This document shows, in pieces, positions 1 to 13,130 of a stretch of 64,000 nucleotides of DNA. Every line of letters starts with the position of its first letter. Position 1 is the stretch's first letter. Below the pieces are notes generated by a model. It made no database searches. It worked only from the letters and a program-made list of their open reading frames with translations, and was not told the DNA's origin. The DNA is from Calliopum simillimum (taxonomy: Eukaryota; Arthropoda; Insecta; Diptera; Lauxaniidae), in contig OX638370.1 of the NCBI GenBank assembly GCA_951812925.1, positions 99,958,897 through 100,022,896 of the forward strand, read 5' to 3'. A program made the translations under genes and the position numbers.

Positions 1-1369
1 TTAACAGCAGTAGCAACAGCGCAAACTTGACTTTAGCGGAATTTTTATTAAAATGTCAGCGCAAGCAAAACACAGCCGCAGCGCACAAACGAGTATATTG
101 AGTGTTATAAAAAGAGAGAACAGTGAATTGACAGTTTGCATGTGAGTGGGAAAGAGCAAGTATGTTGTGTGAATCACTGACGTTCAATGCGCCATCTAGG
201 TGTGAGTGCTTTTGAAATTCGCTATTGAGAGATGAGATCACTTATGACGTTGCCACCTGGTTTTATTATTTATTTTTCCATACTAATGAGGATTGAATTG
301 AATATGTAATGGGAAAAAGTGAAACATTATGTGCGCAAACATTGGTGTGCGCAAATTCCCTCTATAACAAGTTAAAATATAAACTGAGTTTTCTTTTTAT
401 GTACGGGCTATGCCAAATGAATGAGTGTGAGCTTAAGCTAATAATAGTTTTACCCTAATTTATCACTAATTTCCTTATTTAACTGTCTATTTCACCCTTC
501 GATTTTTCGCTACTAGAGTAATTTTTCAATTCTAGGCACCTATTTTAGATAAGATTCTTAAATATTTGGATATTAGTTTTATAAGGAAAAATTTACATTA
601 TTTATTAACAGAAGTCAACGCAACTTTTTTGATGAAAAAAAAAGAAAAGAAAAAAATTTAAATAAAAATATCACAGAAGAAAAGAAAGCTCAAGACATCT
701 TTTATAAAGGATTTTAATACATGATTTGTTGTTAAAGAGGTAACTCTGCCGATATTTGCGTAAAAAATACTAGAGGGACTCATTCAAGCCGTGGCAAAGT
801 ACGAAGTGATGAATAAATAAAAATATTTGTTTTGATTTTGATGCAAGAAATAATACAAATGTACAAAAGGATAGAACGCACAAGCATTAAGAACTCAGCA
901 AGGCTTAAAAACAATTTATTATTGTGAATCAACAGATTATTTACGCACTTTTACACAAAATAATTTCTGGGGCACTCCTTCAGTTTGTGAAAAAATACAA
1001 AATGCGAAACTTTCCGCGGGTTGAATGAGCCAACTTAAAGTAGAAAACGAAAAGCTATTGGCCGATTAAAAAAAATCTAGTTCTTTTACCCTATCTTGAA
1101 TTGAACGCATCACGATTAAGCCCAACTGAAAATCTTTAATCAGCTTCTGAAAGCCGAAATAGAATTCGGAATAAAAGCAGGAAGATAATTTTTTTTTGGC
1201 AAAGTCGGTGGCGTATTTAAGCGTTAAATTTGTTGGGCTTCTGCTTTTGAAATTTAAATACCGAAAAAAAAGTATTAATCTATATAATACGCAACCTAAC
1301 TGAAAACCACCTTTGATTAAAATAATAAAAAAAAAAATCCAAAAAATACATTGGGTACAAATTAGAGGC
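1..1369. other. Intergenic, no gene recognised
   Basis: AT-rich sequence with short A-rich runs (for example around 630-665 and 1325-1340). I see no coding region, RNA gene or clear repeat boundary. It lies beyond the 3' end of the RpII15 gene. Confidence 0.5.
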
Positions 1370-1375
1370 TTTATT
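1370..1375 (-). terminator. Candidate poly(A) signal of RpII15
   Basis: The minus strand reads AATAAA here, about 255 nt past the RpII15 stop codon. It is the first canonical hexamer I noticed downstream of the stop. In AT-rich DNA such a hexamer can arise by chance, so this is tentative. Confidence 0.35.
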
Positions 1376-1631
1376 TAATAAAGTCAAATTCATTACAAAG
1401 TCATTTTAAAAGTAATATCCAAGCGAGAATTATATAAAAAGAAAAATTAACATTAAGTTCTTTATAAAATTAAAAAGTTTAAGTGTCGACAAATCAAAAA
1501 TTACATTTTATGTGTATGACGTACTTACGAGTAAAATGTTACAAGTCGATTATATTAATACAAAACTAGAGATTTCAGAGTTAAAATATGGTTTTTTCAT
1601 TTTAATCGACTCACAATAGCAAAAATATATT

Positions 1632-2300
<669 letters not shown>

Positions 2301-2323
2301 TATTTTTATAGTGAGGCAATATA

Positions 2324-2527
2324 TCTGTGGCAATAAGCGATAACAGCTTGAGTCAACTTAAGAAAAATGGGTTTGAGCTCAATTTTCGATTAGTTCTGGT
2401 TAAAATTACACTTTTATTTGTATGCGTTTATTTAGAGCTTATTTAGGTCTTAATAATGCCCAAAAAATTAATGATTAAACCCATTTTTCTTAAGTCGACT
2501 TAAGCTGTTATCGCTTATTGCCACAGA
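2324..2527. mobile_element. TA-flanked palindromic MITE
   Basis: About 204 bp with terminal inverted repeats of roughly 50 bp, beginning TCTGTGGCAATAAGCGATAA and ending with the reverse complement. The ends are flanked by TA on both sides (2322-2323 and 2528-2529), as expected for a Tc1/mariner-mobilised non-autonomous element. The arms extend inward through TTAAGAAAAATGGGTTT on one side and its complement on the other. There is no coding capacity. Confidence 0.8.
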
Positions 2528-2529
2528 TA

Positions 2530-5087
2530 TAGATTTTCTGTCATATAAGGAGATGTCAAGGCCTTGTGACGCTAAGGAACAGCAAGGACAAAAACTGTGT
2601 AAAGCATAGCGCTTGTGCAGAGCGCTTTCCACCTCGAAGCGTCACAAGAGTAATGGGTAGATTTAAAGAGCAACTTACAAAACTTGCAAGGCCCTCAAAA
2701 AACTCTTTAACTCGTCAGAGCTTTCAAAATCGAATAATTGGGGTAACTTTGTTTACAACTCACAGTCTGTTATTTACGCATAAAACGTACATAAATGAGA
2801 GCTTTTCGGGTAAAAACTTGGAGTAAACGAACAGACTATCAGTTTGCTAGTGTGGAGCGTTGCCACATTATTAAAATGAAATACTTATAAACATGAAATA
2901 GCTAGAATGTTAACTTACTATTAGCTGCGTTTTTGACGACAGTTTGATACTGATATCCAATACGTTTCTCAAAATGTTCTTATACAAGCACAGATAAAAT
3001 GTAGTCTAAAACACAGCTATTATTTAATTGAAATAAATTCAAATCAGTAGGGAAAATGCAGTTTCTTTATTTCATTAATCAACGGTAACATAAAAATATC
3101 GTACTTCTTATAAATTTATATATAAAATTTCATTAAAAAATTTCGCACGTTGCCAATTACTACTTAGAAATTCTGTTTGTAACGTATAACAAAATTTTCA
3201 TTGCTTGTTTTTTCATGACTAACGAATTTATTAGCAATTTTACTGTTGTCTTTCTTTTGGAGCTAAGGAGAAAAAATATTAATCAACTGTAATTAAAATT
3301 TTTCCCAATACACAAAATCCTCTTTTCAATTTCCAAAATGTTATGCTTCCAAATATAGCAACCAAATGAAAAAAGAACATTTAAAATTCAATGAAGTGTA
3401 ATTTATAGCGTTTATCTCATTAACCATTTTGGTCAGCCAATTGAGGTGGTGGTACTTAGGTACCCATACAAAAATAATAACGGAAAGCAGAAATGCCAGA
3501 AAACCTAATTAAAAAAAAAAAACACACAGTTTCAACTCCCGATCCAAGACATAGACACGCGGCATTACTAATTAGATTTGAAAATTTTCATTTGGTTTAA
3601 ATTCTTGCCTTCACTGTTACTTACAGCTTAATTTGCTTATTAAGTTGTCAGATTGGTGGAATAGTAAAAATTCCTATGGATAGATAGCAGCATTCAAAGT
3701 AAGGGAAGATTGTGTGAGTTTAGTCTTCATTTTCACAGCACGAAACGTTCTTCAAAGGATGAGAGTAGAGTGAATTTTCTTTTTCAAGTATTTAAGACAC
3801 TTTGCTTTTATTATAGACCAAAACGAAATCGAAACAAAAATAATTAAAATTCAATAGAGCGGTAGCAAGGCATGAGAAATAAAATAAATTTGTTGGTGCG
3901 GGTAATGGCCAGAGTTTTGGCTAGCAAACAGTAAAAGCACAAGCAGGATTACGGTGGCAACAATTGGATTATTGCGTAAAGTAGCAGCAAATAACTAGTA
4001 GACTGTAATAAAAATAGGCAAACGCCTAAAATTGTGCTTCAACTAATTTAATTAATTTTTAGTTTTTTTTCATTTTTTGTTTTACTTTGTGACTCCTGTT
4101 TACTGGTGTAAAATTTATGTTTCAAGCATGGTTTTGCAAAATCAATGAATTTTCATTTAGTGTTTGCCTTGGAAATTCATAAATGAGATTAACGTTTGAT
4201 GGGTGCGCTATAAAAGGCTTTACTTTACTATTAGAATTGGCAGATGGTGTATCATCTTTAATTAAGTCGTTATTAATTGTTTCAGCTATAAATGCTACAC
4301 ATTTTGTGAAAATATTAAATTATTATTGCATATAAAGCAAATTTTAATTATTCGTTATTTTATTCACGTTTTGTAAAGATTTTATTGCAAAATAATTTGC
4401 TTTCAGAATTCTTTTATTACCGTATAATAATAAAAAAGCAACTTTTTTAAATTTTCTTACGTTCAGACGGTACGAATTGCCAGTCATAATTTAAAATTTC
4501 TGATAAAAAAAAAGTGAGTTCGTGAGACGGTTTTCTTAAGTTCCTATAAGCTCAAAGAATTTGTTCGAAAAATTTCCAAGAGTAGCGAGAGAATTAGAAA
4601 TCAAGAAAGTTGCAATTTCAGAAGGAACGTTTAAATTTATCATTACATTACATCATTGATATGGCCATGATAAAAGAACAAGGTAAATGTTAGAGAAAAT
4701 TTTGATTTTTTTCCTGAGCATTACTCGGAATCAGAGAAGGGCCACAATAATGTCATAAAAAGGAAATAATACTACGTTTCCACCACAGATTTCGCTCTGA
4801 CGAGATATATAAATCTTGTCGTTAAATCTAACCTGTTTTTACCGACCGAAAGAGATTTATTTTTGACACTATATGTCATAAGCGGGAAAATGAAAGTTGT
4901 TTTAATGACACATAATGCCAATTGTCAAAGTGAGTGGTTGCCACTCGATCGAAAATAGCTAAAATCATAGCCATGTTGAGATTTATACGCAGATTTAGAA
5001 TTAATCTCGTCAAAATAACCAGTTGAAACGTAGTATAAGGTGAGCATAAGCCTGAAATTAGAAATGAAAACGCAGTATTGTACATAT
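2530..5087. other. Intergenic; unrecognised open stretch 2566-2826
   Basis: No gene recognised. The 86-codon open frame at 2566-2826 has no familiar motif. Part of the stretch (about 2680-2820) contains scattered matches to the small hairpin repeat seen at 14940 and 26187 (CTCGT, TGTCAAAAT-like and AAAACGT pieces), so it is probably a decayed copy rather than a gene. The rest is AT-rich without features. Confidence 0.4.
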
Positions 5088-5357
5088 CTTTGGCATTTTG
5101 ACAGAACAACCTAACATGAAATTCACAACTTTTCAAGAGAACTAAACAACTGCTTAACTACTTCTCAATAATGTGGCTTTTTTTTATTGGTAGCACTTTA
5201 CCGCAAAAATGGCGACAAATTAAAATTTGCGTGAATTATGGGACACCCTCATATCTCTGGAACTAAAAGTCATAGACATGAGGATTATATCAATGAAACG
5301 TATTTTATATTTATGACTAAAATCCTGGAAAATTGTCTTATTTTGAGTAAGGTTGTT
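5088..5357. mobile_element. Decayed copy of the MITE at 38338
   Basis: Contains TTTTGACAGAACAACCTAAC at one end and a degraded AAGGTTGTTTTA at the other, with internal similarity (GGGACACCCTCATATCTC, in reverse-complement relation to the 38.4-kb copy). It looks like an old member of the same TIR family as the element at 38338-38703. The boundaries are approximate. Confidence 0.5.
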
Positions 5358-7138
5358 TTAAAGATAAAAAGTTTCGATAGAAAAAAAATTTAATTTTTAA
5401 AAGAACACATTCTAGCAAAAACTACCCTATGTTTTGCAGCTGCAAATAATAAGCTGAAATCCCCTTTTACCACAAAACTTATTTAAATAATTAGCATAGA
5501 ATTTCTTAAAATGATTCATTTGTGATCACGATTACTTGTACCTAAATCGTGTAGAGAATGATGTTATTTGGTTAAACACTTAATCCCCACTCCTATAAAT
5601 TTTTCCACAATAATACCTTCCTTTTTATAAAGATTACAAATGTAATAAGTATGAATCACTAGCTCAAATTTAATAAACACACTCATAAGCTTATTTGAAA
5701 CAAAACAAAACTCAGGTTTATATATTTGCAACGCAAAAAGATTAATTGGCAATAAAAATGCAAGCTAGACATCTGTAAAATACCATTTGCTTTCATTATA
5801 CGTAACGTGGTTACTTAAATTTCAAATTTTTCTATTAAATATATATAAATAATTCAATGTTAAAATAATTATTCCAAGAAAAGAAGCAAATGTGTAAAAT
5901 AAGTAAATATGTTTAACTGTTAAAGCAAACTACTCGGAATTCAATCAAATTGAATTGTTAAAAGAATTGAAAAATGGCTTCAACATCACATAGCAACGAT
6001 TAATTTCTTGTTATTGATGCCATATATAGCGCAAATTATTTGCCATACTCTTACTAAAGTGCTCCAGCTTCCAATGACGAACCGTTATATTTAATGTTCA
6101 CCTTTTTTATAGCATATCAATAACAATTCTGTCTGTGTAGTCTGCTTTTCACAGTTCAACCATAATTATTTGTAAAACATGAGCTTTAAAGATCAATTTT
6201 CCAATAACCATTTGTGATAAATTCACTTGTACATACAGGTTTTTCAATGATATACTTATATATTATTATTAAAACTGTTCGCTCTCTGTCGCTACTACTA
6301 CTGTCACTGTAGCTGTCACATACGGCATATTATTGTCTTATAAGCCTTCAAACGAAAGCATTCATTGTGTTATACTTTTGGTATTGAATAATTTATTGCA
6401 TGCTGCTGTTTTTATTGATGATACACGTAGTTATGATAACCATATTGAATCGGTTTGGTGGTGTGATGTTGTAGTTTGTATTAACAATAGTGATATTTAT
6501 GATTTTTAATGTCCAGCCTATTGTTTACAGCATATTGATTTATGTAAGTTAAACTTTTTTCTTAAATAACAGTTGCATTGTTGTTGTTTTCTTGTTAATT
6601 GTGTGTCGGTGATGTTTTATAAAAAACCGTTTTTTGACCTTTTTGTTGAAAAATTTTTATTGAGAAAAGCATCTATGGTTAATTTTGTACCATAGATAAC
6701 AAATAAAAATGCAAATAAGGAAGCCATAAGCTTAAAGAGTAAATTTAGATTTTTATTAAAAATTTTAAATGCGGTGCATATAAAATTTTAAAGATTTTAA
6801 TCTGAACAAAAATTAAAACATATGGCAACATTTTGCTAGGAGAATGATGACCAAAATCCAATCGATATTATCAGAGACGTGAAAAATACTTTTTAAAAAC
6901 TATTTAAATGCCAGGGCCGTGCACACGGGAGTATTTTGGGGGTTCAAATCCCCCTTTTCCCCAAAAAGATCTTTTACCCATATATAACTGTACAAATTTA
7001 GTTTTGTTAGTTTTTTTTTTATGAAAAACACCCTCAAGAGCAAATCCAGCGCACGTTGATGTTAGATGCAAAATTATGTACTTACGTAATTTTGGTATTT
7101 CAAATGAAAATACCAAAGGTTTGTAGAAAAAGTATTTA
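5358..7138. other. Intergenic; isolated tRNA T-loop-like motif near 6940
   Basis: No coding gene recognised. Around 6935-6955 GGGGGTTCAAATCCCCC forms a perfect T-arm-like stem and loop resembling a pol III B box. No matching acceptor stem or anticodon arm was found, so this is at most a tRNA-derived SINE fragment. Confidence 0.4.
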
Positions 7139-7140
7139 TA

Positions 7141-8079
7141 AAGGGTGTTTTTTTAGAGGTATAGAACTTCGAATTGAAATAAAACACATGGAAGGATAAT
7201 TTTATGCCATTAATGTTTAAATATGATTTCGGGCATGTGGCCGCCGCGGCTGGCTCGAATAAAGCCAATTCTACAGGTCCAATTTTCAACCACTTTTTCG
7301 AGCATATGGGGCCGTATGTCGGCAATAACGCCACGAATGTTTGCTTCCAAGTCCCCTAACGTTTCTGGTTTGTTGGCGTAGACGAGCGACTTCACATATC
7401 CCCAAAGAAAATAATCCAATGGTGTCAAATCACACGATCTTGGTGGCCAATTGACAGGTCCATTCCGCGAAATTATGCGCTCATCGAATGTTTCCTTCAA
7501 TAAATCGATTGTGACGTGCGCTGTGTGGCAAGTAGCGCCGTCTTGTTGGAACCACAACTCATCCACATTCATGCCATCCAATTCGGGAACAAAATAGTCG
7601 GTTATCATGGCTCTATACCGGTCTCCGTTAACGGTAACTGACTCTCCAGCATTATTTCGGAAGAAGTATGGCCCAATGACTCCACCAGCCCATAGAGCAC
7701 ACCAAACCGTCAGTTTTTGTGGATGTAATGGCGTCTCAAGGGTCTCATGTGGATTTTCTTCACTCCAAATGCGGCAATTTTGCTTGTTGACGTAGTTATT
7801 CAACCAAAAATGAGCCTCATCACTGAACAAAATTTTGCGATGAAAATCAGCATCGAGATCAATCTCATTTTCGGCCCATACACCAAAATCACGACGCATT
7901 GCATGGTCTCGCGGCTTTAATTCTTGCACAAGCTGGATCTTGTAAGGTCGCAAGCCAAGATCTTTGCGCAAAATCTTCCATAAAGTTGATGTACAAAGCT
8001 CCAATTGCTGTGCACGGTGGCGAATCGATTCATTCGGGTCCTCTTCAACATTTTGCTCTACAGCGGCAATTGTTTCTTC
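7141..8079 (-). mobile_element. Truncated rosa-type (DD41D) mariner
   Basis: Starts with AAGGGTGTTTTTTTAGAGGT directly after a TA (7139-7140), identical to the terminus of the full-length copy at 23315. It then matches that copy with only a handful of differences, but lacks 36 bp of the 3' untranslated part (junction at AAACACA/TGGAAGG). Similarity stops abruptly at about 8079, so the end encoding the N-terminal helix-turn-helix domain and its TIR are missing. The element is non-autonomous and 5'-truncated. Confidence 0.9.
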
Positions 8080-8127
8080 GACGTATTCTATGGACCGTTC
8101 GCTTAAATCCAACACTGCATCCGTCAA
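7210..8127 (-). pseudogene. Mariner transposase, N-terminus lost
   Basis: 305-codon open frame covering the catalytic part of a DD41D mariner transposase. The first Asp is in FSDEAHFW, the second in WFQQDGATCHTAH, and the third in CDLTPLDYFLWGY, with 41 residues between the second and third (counted by eye). The N-terminal DNA-binding half present in the copy at 23420 is absent. It is replaced by about 18 unrelated codons beginning at the first Met, so the start is fortuitous. Without the helix-turn-helix the product could not bind its TIRs. The catalytic core has no internal stop, implying the loss is recent. Confidence 0.85.
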
Positions 8128-11100
8128 TTACTTTCTATTAACAATTCATTAAGAAATTTTGAGTACCCTGTGTCATTTAGTTTGCCTTTCACAGCTTAAT
8201 ATGTAAACAAAGCTATTTTAAATAAAATACAAATGCTTTTTTAAAAAAAGGGTATTTAAATGCAAAATAGAAATAGGTATGTATTTTGCATTTCAAATAA
8301 ATGTATTTCGACTTTTTCACATTTCTGTATATTTCAGAGTAGAACTTATCAGTGTTGTAGCAATTGTTTCCGGTACATATTAATACTACGTTTTCAACGG
8401 ATATTTATGACGTGATTTACGAGTGCTTTTAGATTAAGCTCTAAATCTCGTGATTTATCATACAAAAATAAATCTAAAACTGACTGGGCTACCGATTTTG
8501 GCCATTTTCGACCAGGTAGCACCCCTGGACTTTAAAAATTGGCATATGATTAAAACAAAAGCAAATGGAATATAAATACTAAGGAGAGAAGGAAAACCAA
8601 CTTTAATTTCTTCAATGATAGTGCCATATAGTTGCATTTGATGATCGCTTGTGATCTAACACTATCAGAAACGTTTATAAAAAAAATGGAGATTGCTGCC
8701 TTTGTTTCTGTACCCCTCAAATACATGAAGTAAGTCCACTAATAGATTTGTAATAAAAAGAATATAATGAAAGTTACAGGAAAAAACAAATATTGTTAAC
8801 ATTGTTTGATTGAATGTGGAAGTATAAATAAAAGTTGTCTGCATGTAAATGCACAGAATTAGCGATTTGTCAAGAGCCTTTAGTTATCTATAAACTGGAA
8901 AAATACATTTCTACATCAGTTAGTTACCAAAATGACCCAAATTAAAGCTTATCGTTTAAAAACTTTCAAGAAGTTATTGTTATCAACAATATATTGCATT
9001 TATTATCTGTTAAGGTATAAGAGTGAACACGAAAATGTTCTCATAAGCGATTTTAACTATATTTTTATTTCTACAAAAATAAATAATATCAATAAAAAGC
9101 TATGAGATATGAAGCCGTAAAATAGCTACTATTAAGACGTAAATTTTTAAATTTAAAATGCATACCACGCGCTTTGCATTGTTTGCATAGGAAATTTAGT
9201 CCTTATGATGAGAATAAATTTGATTATAATGACGACGAGTGTATGAAATTTGTATAGGTAGGTATTCATATGATAATACAACTGGAATGTAAATGAATAA
9301 GAGCACACCGTAAGGCATTTAAGGTAAACAAAAAAACTTAAGCATTAATTTGCTAACGTAGGGCAATCAATACAAATAATCTTTTAAAGGAGTAAAAAAC
9401 TTGAACCTACATATTTATACCAGTTTGAAGAACCGGTAAAGTAGCAAAAACATCATTTTACACACTGAACTTGATGGACAAGATTATAAAGATAAATCAC
9501 GACTAAAACTGAGAATGGGGCGTGATTCTAGAGGCTTTTGCAATCATTTTCCCATTGGCTACAAAATTGGAGCGTTATTCCAACGACTCTGTTTCGGCAC
9601 TGTTTAGTCACTTTCGATGTATTTTTGAATCCGACTTTAGAATTGCTCTTTCGCGTATAGTTTTAGAGATACCCTAACCTATATTTTTTTTTCCCGGAGA
9701 TATCTTAATCTAAAAAAAATCTAAAACACGTTTTTTCAATATTTCAGTCTACGATACCCCCTAGAAAAATAAAGGCATCGACAGTTTTTGAAGTGATTAC
9801 TTTTTTTAATATTGTAATCCTGTACTTCCTGCTAAGTGTGCTTATTTTTTATTAAAATACCTCCATATCTTAAGCGAAATATGTATAATATCACCTAAAT
9901 GCTACAACTTGGTAACTCCAATTATCTAATTTTGAAATAATTCAATTTTAAGATAATGGAAAATTTGATTTTGCACCTATTTTCGACTTTTCTTGCTTTG
10001 TTTTTTGTCTTATAACTTTGCAATGGTACCACTTAAGAGAACTCTGGTCTCACAAAACCATGAAGAATATCATAGGTTATTTATCTCAAGAATGATAATT
10101 AAGCAGTTACATAGTTGTAATATTGAGGTGAAAATACAACTCTTTTCCTTTTCGTTTTGACAAGTAGCTTTTCTATTTTAATTCCAAAATTCAATCAAAT
10201 TAATGTTAGTCAAGATAAACACAAATCTTGCGTCACATACCGGCATCAAACTCAACGATTGTATGAACAGCAGCCTTACTCATAAAGTATTCAGAATATG
10301 GTATAATTAATTCCAAGAATAAAGAAACAGTCGTCACTTATTCCAGCACTGAGTCACAGTGCGTTAATGTTAACAACAACAAAAAATGGACTTACCTTTA
10401 TAAAAACAAGAGTAGTAAAGGGAAAATAAAAAATAAAAAAAAAACACTAAACTAAAAATAAACCATAATTTGTACATGGAAGACTAACAACAATAGTGAT
10501 ATGTATTGTGTTTTAAATATTTGATTTAATATAAATGACAGCCCAACATACAAAATTATAACCTTAACCCAGTAAAAATGACAGTTTAATGTCGACGAAA
10601 ATACTTAAAAATTATCAGTAATTAATGATAGAATGCAGTGATATTAGATTATAGCCAGAAGCCTAAATTGAGAAATAATTTTACTAAATTATTACAATTA
10701 TGAAGTTCAAAAGATAAATACCTACAAGTTTTCTTAATTGAAATTAAAAAACTATGCAAGTTTTTAGCCATTAAATTGAAAATTCATAATATTAAAAAAA
10801 AAAAAATTAAAAAAAATATTGCATCTTAAATCAAATTTCCCATTGGCGCTAATATATAAAAAAAAGAACAGCCACCTCTAAAAGCTATCGAGGAATGCGC
10901 ATGCGCTGTACTGTGGGTTCAAAACAAATTTTAGCTAGCCAAATATTTTAAGTTTGGATGATTTTATTGATAAGTGTGCTATAGCAATGCAATTAATATA
11001 CAGCATAAATGAATGCATTCAAACTATTGCCACGCCCACCTCATGTATAATTGAAATTGCAAAAGAGATGTACAAAATACGTATAATGCCTTAGACAACC

Positions 11101-12529
11101 ATACGAGTCATAAAAACTCGCTTCTGATACTTTTTACGGAGCTCTTACACTTCTACAGTGTTCATAAAAAGCTCTGAAAGTATCCAAAAATGTACTGGGA
11201 AGAGCTGCTTTCTAGTATGTATTTATTGGTACATCATTATGAGCTCTTAACGAAGATGATAAAAGAGCATTTTACTGACTTATATTTTCCTTAATATGTG
11301 TACTTTTGGACTTATAATTATCGGTTTTTTGGACATTTTGTGGTTTTTAAGAATATTTCCTTTACGGTTTCTTTACACGGATTTCAGAACAGGCCTGATG
11401 ATAATAAAATTGAATATACTGATTTCATGACTTCAATACTACAACTATGTAATTACTAAATTATAATTTTTGGTGTAAGTGGAATATAATATTCATATTG
11501 TTTGGTGCACAATCTGCTTCAATCAGATATATTTTTAGTGACACCATTGAATAGTTATGAGAAAAAAACGAACTAGAAAAGTCTAAAATAAGTGTAAGTT
11601 CAAAATTCCAAAAATCTTAAAATTTAATTAACTATCTCAAATCTAGAAAATTGGAGTTACCGAGTTGTAGTATTGAGGTAGCAGTATGTTGTCGCTTTCA
11701 GAAGGTACAGTCCACTAAAATCAAATCGTCAACAAGTTTTTGGCTTCAGAACCCTTAGATTTTTGTCAAAACTCTATAAGTGATAAAATAATAAATCACT
11801 AACGAAACATTTGTTTCTTGGCTCAGTTTCAGATCATCACTATGAACCTTTTTGGTCTATGTGAGGCTATTATGCCGCCACTTAAACCTAGTTTCAGGTG
11901 TTAATGCAAAACGGATGATTACAGCACATTGTCACTCGCCTATTTAAGGCGATTTAATTAGTTTATGTCTAATTTGCCGTATAAGAAGCTTTTCGATTTG
12001 TATGAGGGATTTAAGTTAGTTTTTAATAAATTAGATAGTAAACCAAAAATATTATCAGCTGCAGCACTGAATTTAAAAAATCCCACGTATGACGTAAACA
12101 AATAAATAAAAGGCACGACTTCGATTTCCGTGGCCTCTTGCTTTGACGATGTTTACACATAAGAGTCAAAATAAGTCCAAGAAATTAAATAAAATTTTTC
12201 GATATTTCGCTCCGTTTTCGAGATATCAAGGCTTAAAAGATAGAAGAATATTGAAGAAATTTCAGGGAAAGTTTGATTTGATGTTTTCACATAAGAGGCA
12301 AAATAAGTTCAAGAATTAAAGTAAAATTTTTCGACATCTCGCTTCGTTTTGGAGTTTTTAGGGACTTGAAGATTTTAGGGAGCAAGTCCAGTTGTCCTCT
12401 TTTTAAGGAGTAAAATGGCTTTTGTTATTGGTTGTTGGTTTTGTTTGTGTTGTTGTTTTGAAATTTCTTGAGTATTATTCAAGTATAGATGCTTCGAAAA
12501 CGAAGCAAGATACAGAAAAATTTTGGCGT
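8128..12529. other. Intergenic, no gene recognised
   Basis: AT-rich, no convincing coding segment or RNA gene. One short sequence recurs in inverted orientation: CTACAACTTGGTAACTCCAA near 9901 and its reverse complement near 11660. Relatives of it appear near 10110 and 11440. They look like pieces of one old dispersed repeat. Nothing else is resolvable. Confidence 0.4.
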
Positions 12530-13130
12530 TTGGAAATAACGCCCAAAATAACAGCGAAATAACGACCAAAATAACAACGAAATAACGCCCAAAATAACAT
12601 CGAAATAACACCCAAAAAGAAAACCTTAAGAACGCCAAAAATTTTTTTGCATAAATTTGGACGATAATTATTTTGGAAATAAAAAAAAAAAAAAAATTAA
12701 AAAGCACAATTATTTTCATATAAAAAAATTTTGGGTGTTATTTCCTGAATAATTATCGCCCAAATTTATATGAAAACAATTAGGGCGTTATGTTATTTTT
12801 GGGCATTATTTCGTTTTTGGGCATTATTTCGTTTTTGGGCATTATTAATCATAGTCGTGAATTTCCTATTGTAAACCGCCACTTAGTAATATTCAACAAA
12901 AAATTTAATTTTTATAAAAAACTTTTTATGAAAATTTTTAAGCTTTAGTCTATTTTGGGGGAAAAAATTCTGTTTTTGGGCATTATTTTAAGCGAAATAA
13001 CGACCAAAAAAAAAATTCCAAATTTTGGACTATATTTCCAAAATAATTACAGCCTAAATTTATATGAAAATTATTTGGACGTTGTTTCGTTTTAGTTTTC
13101 GGGCGTTATTTCCTAACGCCCATCGTAGTC
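12530..13130. repeat. Inverted minisatellite of GGGCGTTATTTCG-type units
   Basis: Short degenerate units of the form AAATAACGCCCAAAATAAC run in one orientation at 12535-12620. They run in the opposite orientation (TTTTGGGCATTATTTCG) at about 12730-12845 and again near 12970-13120. A partly repeated block (CAACAAAAAATTTAATTTTT, near 12895 and 13160) suggests the whole unit was also duplicated. The arrangement would form a large imperfect foldback. No coding capacity. Confidence 0.65.

Noticed and set aside
2566..2826. 86-codon plus-strand frame near RpII15
   Set aside because: No recognisable domain, and part of it overlaps pieces of a dispersed hairpin repeat.
6904..6960. tRNA gene suggested by GGGGGTTCAAATCCCCC
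   Set aside because: Only the T arm is present; no acceptor, D or anticodon arms could be paired around it.
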